Below, piece by piece: positions 61,986 to 64,000 of a stretch of DNA of 64,000 bases. The DNA lies in NCBI RefSeq assembly GCF_022549225.1, contig NZ_JAKZFD010000002.1:310001-374000 (forward strand). The letters are read 5' to 3'. The notes under the pieces were generated by a model. The model saw nothing but the letters and a program-made list of their open reading frames with translations. It searched no databases and was not told where the DNA came from. The translations under genes were made by a program, and so were the position numbers. Each line of letters begins with the position of its first letter. Position 1 is the first letter of the stretch. The stretch is from Pelomonas sp. CA6 (GTDB taxonomy: Bacteria > Pseudomonadota > Gammaproteobacteria > Burkholderiales > Burkholderiaceae_C).

Positions 61986-63908
61986 ATGGACGTCATCAGC
62001 CATTTCGCCGCTCGCTACGAGCGCAGCAAGGTCGAGGAACTCACGCTGGAGGAGTACCTGGACGAATGCAAGCGGAATCCCCTCGCCTACGCCACCGCCC
62101 CGGAACGCATGCTGCAGGCCATCGGCGAGCCGCAGATGGTGGACACGCGCAACGACCCACGGCTGTCGCGCATCTTCTCGAACAAGGTCATCAAGATCTA
62201 TCCCGCCTTCGCCGAGTTCTACGGCATGGAGGATTCGATCGAGCAGGTGGTCAGCTACTTCCGCCATGCCGCGCAAGGCCTGGAGGAAAAGAAGCAGATT
62301 CTCTATCTGCTCGGTCCGGTGGGCGGCGGCAAGAGTTCCATCGCCGAGCGGCTCAAGCAGCTGATGGAGCAGGTGCCCTTCTACGCGCTGAAGGACTCGC
62401 CGGTGAACGAATCGCCGCTGGGTCTCTTCGACCTGCTGGAAGATGGCCCGCTGCTGGAGAAGGAGTACGGCATCCCGCGCCGTTACCTGAACCGCATCCT
62501 CAGCCCCTGGGCGGTCAAGCGGCTCGACGAGTACGGCGGCGACATCCGCCGTTTCAAGGTCATCAAGCGCTATCCCAGTGTGCTCAAGCAGATTGGCGTG
62601 GCCAAGACCGAGCCGGGCGACGAGAACAACCAGGATATTTCCTCGCTGGTCGGCAAGGTCGACATCCGCAAGCTGGAAACCTATGCGCAGGACGACCCCG
62701 ACGCCTACAGCTACTCCGGCGGCCTGTGCCTGGCCAACCAGGGCCTGCTCGAATTCGTCGAGATGTTCAAGGCGCCGATCAAGGTGCTGCACCCGCTGCT
62801 GACCGCAACGCAGGAAGGCAACTTCAAGGGCACCGAGGGCTTCGGTGCCATTCCCTTCGACGGCATCGTGCTGGCGCACAGCAACGAGAGCGAATGGAAG
62901 TCCTTCCGCAACAACAAGAACAACGAAGCCTTCCTGGACCGCATCTACATCGTCAAGGTGCCCTACTGCCTGCGCGTCAGCGAAGAGGTGCGCATCTACG
63001 AGAAGCTGATCCGCAACTCCTCGCTCGCCGAGGCCAAGTGCGCTCCGGGCACGCTGAAGATGATGGCCCAGTTCGCCGTGCTCACGCGGTTGAAGGAGCC
63101 CGAGAACTCCAGCATCTTCAGCAAGATGCAGATCTACGACGGCGACAACCTCAAGGACACCGACCCCAAGGCCAAGTCCATCCAGGAGTACCGCGACTAT
63201 GCCGGCGTGGACGAAGGCATGGCCGGCGTGTCCACGCGCTTCGCGTACAAGATCCTCTCCAAGGTCTTCAACTTCGATTCCACCGAGGTGGCCGCCAACC
63301 CCGTGCACCTGATGTACGTGCTGGAGCAGCAGATCGAACGCGAACAGTTCCCGCAGGAGCAGGAACAGAAGTTCGTCGGCTATATCAAGGAGATCCTGGC
63401 GCCGCGCTATGCCGAATTCATCGGCAAGGAAATCCAGACCGCCTACCTGGAAAGCTACAGCGAGTACGGCCAGAACATCTTCGATCGCTACGTGACCTAT
63501 GCCGACTACTGGATCCAGGACCAGGAGTACCGCGACACCGACACCGGCGAGGTCTTTGACCGCTCGGCGCTGAACGCCGAGCTGGAAAAGATCGAAAAGC
63601 CCGCGGGCATCTCCAACCCCAAGGACTTCCGCAACGAGATCGTCAACTTCGTGCTGCGCGCGCGCGCCAACAACGCGGGCAAGAACCCGGCCTGGACCAG
63701 CTACGAGAAGCTGCGCACGGTGATCGAGAAGAAGATGTTCTCCAACACCGAGGAGCTGCTGCCCGTGATCAGCTTCAACGCCAAGGCCAGTGCCGAGGAC
63801 GCGAAGAAGCACGAGAACTTCGTCCAGCGCATGGTGGACAAGGGTTACACACCCAAGCAGGTCCGCCTGCTCTGCGAGTGGTATCTGCGGGTGCGCAAGA
63901 GCAGCTGA
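61986..63908 (+). CDS. prkA: PrkA-family serine protein kinase (YeaG)
   Basis: A 640-residue AAA-type kinase linked to stress and nitrogen starvation in enterobacteria, where YeaG acts with YeaH. It has EYLDECKRNPLAYATAPERM at the N terminus and the P-loop LYLLGPVGGGKSSIAERLK near residue 105. TATQEGNFKGTEGFGAIPFD and LAHSNESEWKSFRNNKNNEA mark the AAA core. The C-terminal PrkA domain spans about 395-640 (TRFAYKILSKVFNFD, EYGQNIFDRYVTYADYWIQD). GGAGG precedes ATG 61986. The partner genes yeaH and spoVR, usually next, would lie beyond the right end. Confidence 0.95.
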   Translation: MDVISHFAARYERSKVEELTLEEYLDECKRNPLAYATAPERMLQAIGEPQMVDTRNDPRLSRIFSNKVIKIYPAFAEFYGMEDSIEQVVSYFRHAAQGLEEKKQILYLLGPVGGGKSSIAERLKQLMEQVPFYALKDSPVNESPLGLFDLLEDGPLLEKEYGIPRRYLNRILSPWAVKRLDEYGGDIRRFKVIKRYPSVLKQIGVAKTEPGDENNQDISSLVGKVDIRKLETYAQDDPDAYSYSGGLCLANQGLLEFVEMFKAPIKVLHPLLTATQEGNFKGTEGFGAIPFDGIVLAHSNESEWKSFRNNKNNEAFLDRIYIVKVPYCLRVSEEVRIYEKLIRNSSLAEAKCAPGTLKMMAQFAVLTRLKEPENSSIFSKMQIYDGDNLKDTDPKAKSIQEYRDYAGVDEGMAGVSTRFAYKILSKVFNFDSTEVAANPVHLMYVLEQQIEREQFPQEQEQKFVGYIKEILAPRYAEFIGKEIQTAYLESYSEYGQNIFDRYVTYADYWIQDQEYRDTDTGEVFDRSALNAELEKIEKPAGISNPKDFRNEIVNFVLRARANNAGKNPAWTSYEKLRTVIEKKMFSNTEELLPVISFNAKASAEDAKKHENFVQRMVDKGYTPKQVRLLCEWYLRVRKSS

Positions 63909-64000
63909 AATGGACCATCCCCTACCGGCTGACGCCGGCGCCCCGGAAGGGGGGCGCTTCCCGGGGACCGGCACGGCCGGATCGCCGGAGGCTGTTCGGT
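63909..64000. other. Intergenic sequence to the right end
   Basis: It contains GCGCCCC-GGAAG-GGGGCGC and CCCGGGGACCGG GC palindromes and no coding signal. Confidence 0.4.

Noticed and set aside
61797-63974. A 725-codon open frame on the minus strand opposite prkA
   Set aside because: The Leu/Val/His-rich composition without motifs is a shadow of the PrkA gene.

Overview
The window is high-GC, densely coded DNA. Gene content and order point to a betaproteobacterium of the order Burkholderiales, Roseateles/Mitsuaria/Rubrivivax-like: a complete liv-type transporter, ubiA and ubiC, a long PutA, an Aer-like receptor, and mnmG-rsmG-parA...parB with parS sites. I infer the taxon from protein style and synteny only; there is no rRNA gene. 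Three parS sites and a DnaA box at 52.7-56.6 kb suggest the right-hand part lies fairly near the chromosome origin.

Layout. 1-6.9 kb: the end of a PQQ sugar dehydrogenase, a secreted metallo-hydrolase, and a five-gene ABC importer (livG-livF-substrate-binding protein-livH-livM). 6.9-16.5 kb: ubiA, an outer-membrane-like protein, ubiC, proC, a MocR-type regulator, putA and a divergent Lrp-type regulator. 16.5-23.9 kb: an RNA-repair island of visibly lower GC, with rtcR reading left, then a sigma-54 promoter, rsr (Ro60-like), five tandem Y-RNA-like genes, rtcB, a nucleotidyltransferase and rtcA. 23.9-37.2 kb: a glycosyltransferase, a PAS-GGDEF-EAL protein, fadH, a DUF4397 lipoprotein and several secreted proteins, including a thioredoxin-like protein and an S9 peptidase. 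37.2-42.8 kb: a sensory block (NUDIX, PAS-GGDEF-EAL, Aer-like receptor, an FNR/CRP hybrid regulator) and a glutathione S-transferase. 43.1-46.6 kb: a secreted hydrolase overlapping an ABC-2 exporter. 46.7-51.6 kb: a LuxR-type regulator, two lux-box-like sites, a double-glycine peptide gene, and its HlyD and C39-peptidase ABC exporter. 51.7-64 kb: small genes, a MerR-regulated dehydrogenase, mnmG, rsmG, parA, acetyltransferases (one a deletion pseudogene), argC, parB and prkA.

Two regions deserve most attention. (1) Between rsr and rtcB lie five tandem units. Each is closed by a helix whose 5' strand ends in CGA or TGA followed by ATG and whose 3' strand begins TCG or TCA. Three of them carry a T-arm, a tetraloop-capped acceptor-like stem and a D-arm in that order, which is the circularly permuted tRNA mimic of YrlA RNAs. 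(2) At 47-51.6 kb a LuxR-family regulator with no luxI in the window is flanked by matching CTGTAA-N3-TTG-N-CAG boxes. It precedes a 63-aa precursor whose predicted mature 22-residue peptide begins and ends with the same heptapeptide, DAPTKGW, followed by a dedicated processing exporter. I know of no described system with this peptide, but I could not search for one.

All calls rest on reading the sequence and remembered family motifs. No alignment, structure or database search was run. Long open frames opposite real genes were treated as shadows.
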